Positions 62,114 to 64,000 of a DNA stretch of 64,000 nt are shown here, piece by piece. Position numbers and translations under genes: made by a program. Source of the DNA: Gigaspora margarita (lineage: Eukaryota > Glomeromycota > Glomeromycetes > Diversisporales > Gigasporaceae); NCBI GenBank assembly GCA_009809945.1, contig WTPW01000863.1, forward strand, positions 65,038 through 129,037, written 5' to 3'. Under the pieces are notes generated by a model. That model made no database searches. It saw only the letters and a list, made by a program, of their open reading frames with translations, and was not told where the DNA came from. The stretch's first letter is position 1; each line of letters starts with the position of its first letter.

Positions 62114-62954
62114 TAGGGATTATGCGATGCGATAGGGCAAATTATGCATGCGATCGAGGTCAAATTATGCGATGAGTGTGAAATAAATTTAAAATTATGC
62201 GATTAATTATGCGATATTAAAACTTCTCTAAAATATTTATTTATTTGTTAAAATTCAAAAAATTTAACATTCTAAGTGAATTTTCTGGCAATACATGTCT
62301 ATTATCTGCTAAAATTCGGTTATATGCCGAAAAGCTACGTTTTACATCTACTTCTGAAACTGGCAACCAAATGTACACTAATGCAATTTTGCTAAGATTT
62401 GGTAATAAAGCCATCTTTTCATGCCAATACTTGTCTAAATCAAAGTCTTTGCTGAATGTTTCCGATGCCAAATGACTATCAACAATAGTGAGCAACTGTG
62501 GTTTGACAAAACAGACAAAAAAGTTTCCCTCCGTTTGCATAAAAACCAGTCTTATATGAAGGGTTCTTAACAAGACGTTCTGTAGCCATGACCGTATAAA
62601 CTTTTTTCTTTTCTTTTTTTTTTTTTTAATCAAAGCTTCTGGTTTTGTTATTAATAAATATGAACAGTAACAAATGGTAAAAGCTTTTTTTTTTTTTTTT
62701 TATAAAAACATCCCATTAAAAATGTTTCAAAATTATAAAAACGCCCTATTGAAAAAAAAATTCCAAAAATCAATTTTCTAAAGAGAGTCTAGTTGCAATT
62801 TTATCGTTGTTATATTTATAATCATAAATCTACCAATCATATTTAAGCCACGTGATCTGAGTGCGTTTTTTTGTTAAATTATGCGAAGCATATGCGATGT
62901 GAAAAATTGGTAATTATGCGCATATTATGCTTTCGCATAATCCTGGACACCCTA
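62114..62954 (-). mobile_element. hAT relic nested in element G
   Basis: TAGGGATTATGCGATGCGAT at the left; GCTTTCGCATAATCCTGGACACCCTA at the right (inverted, six extra bases). ATTATGCGAT-type motifs are repeated at both ends (62117-62215 and 62878-62945). It retains only the C-terminal part of a transposase. The flanking 8-mers ACTCATGT and ACTTGCAT agree at 4 of 8 positions and all four differences are transitions, so the duplication is not secure. Confidence 0.75.
62241..62633 (-). pseudogene. hAT transposase C-terminal fragment
   Basis: The recognisable part is the hATC dimerisation domain: DLDKYWHEKMALLPNLSKIA, VYIWLPVSEVDVKRSFSAYN, then DNRHVLPENSLRMLNFLNFN, ending at a natural-looking stop at 62241. 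This is about the last 100 residues of a protein normally over 500 long. The Lys-rich start is read from an adjoining T-run and is not real. It differs in sequence from the hATC of the element at 971-5834, so two hAT lineages are present. Confidence 0.88.
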
Positions 62955-63460
62955 ACTTGCATCACTAATGAACCCGTGACAGGAGAACCTGAGCCCTCTC
63001 GCAAATAATTTATAACCAACAAAAGGGTTTTGCTGAATAATAAATAAAAAAAAAAAACCCCCATTTTAACGTATTCGTCTTTGGTCTGTAGTACATACGC
63101 CATGACACGAAATTCTAACAGGTTGTCAAGCATCATACGTACGTACGAAAACAATTAATTCGTTTTTTAACTCTAAAATTTTGAAAAAAAAAAATCGGTG
63201 AAGTAATCAATGTGTAATTTGTGCTATAAAAACTTTTCCTTGTGCATATATACTGTAAAAAATTTTGTCTAATGCAATTTTATCGTTAACGTTCAGATCG
63301 TCATAAAGAAAAAAAATTTCCTTTATAAACCGGGTACTATCGGTCTGGGTCTCTCTCGTGACCTGACCCGTTCGGGTTCTAAAAATCATGGTTCAGACCC
63401 GACCCGCAAGGCCGGGTCCAGGTTGGGTTCGGGTCTTCAGTTCAGGTATGAGGAACACTA

Positions 63461-63508
63461 CAGGTAACCATACACTCCGTCAATTTGCATGACTATGTTT
63501 CTGGTCTA
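63461..63508. other. Right border of the 7.6 kb inserted segment
   Basis: One copy of the CAGGTAAC duplication, then unique sequence up to TCTGGTCTA, after which the hairpin arm resumes. Confidence 0.5.
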
Positions 63509-64000
63509 AATACTATGTAGTAATAATACACAAATCTATGTTGATCTTATGATTCTGTAATTAAATTTTTGTAACTTTGGGCCTGTTAGAATCCTCTCTT
63601 TGAGAGGATCATTTTGGTAGTTAAATCATCTAAATTGGACCAGTAGATCAAAAGTTATTTAATATTATATATTATATATAATATAATAAATAACTTTTGA
63701 TCTACTAGTCCGATTTGGATGATTTAACTACCAAAATGATTCTCTCAAAGAGAGGATTCTAACAAGCCCAAAATCACAAAAATCACAGGATCTTAAGATC
63801 TATATAGATTTGTATATTATTACAATATATGTAGTATTTATTAAATAAATACTATATATGTAGTCTTAATACATAAATCTATATCGATCTTATGTTCCTG
63901 TGATTAGATTCTTGTGATTTTGGGCTTGTCAGAATCCTCTCTTTGAGAGAATCATTTTGGTAGTTAAATTATCCAAATCGGATTAGTGGATCAAAAGTTA
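63509..64000. repeat. Hairpin array R2, L3 and R3 (cut by window end)
   Basis: R2 (63509-63660) is the complement of L2 at 55703. L3 (63684-63842) and R3 (63853 onward) form a fresh hairpin with stem CTACCAAAATGATTCTCTC/GAGAGAATCATTTTGGTAG. R3 is still running at the last base, so the array continues outside. Confidence 0.88.

Larger units (their letters stand above)
61905..63460. mobile_element. hAT element G, exact 8-bp target
   Basis: TAGTGTTCCTCA at the left and TGAGGAACACTA at the right; CAGGTAAC flanks exactly (61897-61904 and 63461-63468). GGGTCCGGGT/ACCCGACCCG motifs are packed at both ends (61915-62035 and 63330-63440). An inner inverted pair (CTGTCACGGGTTAATTAATGA and TCACTAATGAACCCGTGACAG) surrounds a second hAT relic. 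Confidence 0.93.

Noticed and set aside
55867..63508. Helitron, because the right border ends CTAA.
   Set aside because: No TC start, no 3' hairpin and no Rep/helicase remnant; four bases are too little evidence.

Overview
The window reads as nuclear DNA of a very AT-rich, intron-rich, transposon-laden fungus. A Glomeromycotina (arbuscular mycorrhizal) genome of the Rhizophagus/Diversispora type is my best guess. It rests on base composition, short GT-AG introns, two typical fungal housekeeping genes and gene-poor DNA full of hAT, Mutator and short interspersed elements. I could not test it by search. A 347-base assembly gap (11853-12199) and scattered single Ns are present.

Only two host genes look intact. 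The first (17690-20075, +) has 8 exons and encodes an Avt1-like vacuolar amino acid transporter. The second (33404-36976, +) has 10 exons and encodes a membrane-anchored class I alpha-1,2-mannosidase (GH47) with all expected catalytic residues. They are unrelated in function: one handles vacuolar amino acid storage, the other trims N-glycans in the secretory pathway.

Layout: 1-970, end of a hAT MITE and AT-rich DNA; 971-5834, a 4.9 kb hAT transposon with a dead transposase; 5835-10700, MITEs and a 22-bp minisatellite; 10700-13020, a 2.3 kb foldback element spanning the gap; 14873-16170, a MITE and a tRNA-derived SINE; 17690-20075, transporter; 20469-32760, MITEs, tandem repeats and interrupted SINEs; 33404-36976, mannosidase with an element cluster in intron 8; 37492-41512, a pile of elements nested up to six deep; 42188-48551, hairpin elements and more MITEs; 48599-51077, retroposed elements; 51107-64000, an array of about 320-bp hairpins broken by a 4.2 kb Mutator-like element and by a 7.6 kb segment that holds two nested hAT relics.

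The main result is the mobile-element stratigraphy. Seven insertions have readable 8-bp target duplications, five of them with TAG...CTA ends. Several families carry their own short motif repeated just inside the ends. A second group uses a TA target and an AAAATAAGC motif. A third is retroposed, with tRNA-like heads, A-tails and target duplications of about 9-19 bp. Nothing here is a bacterial-type operon, CRISPR array or rRNA locus.
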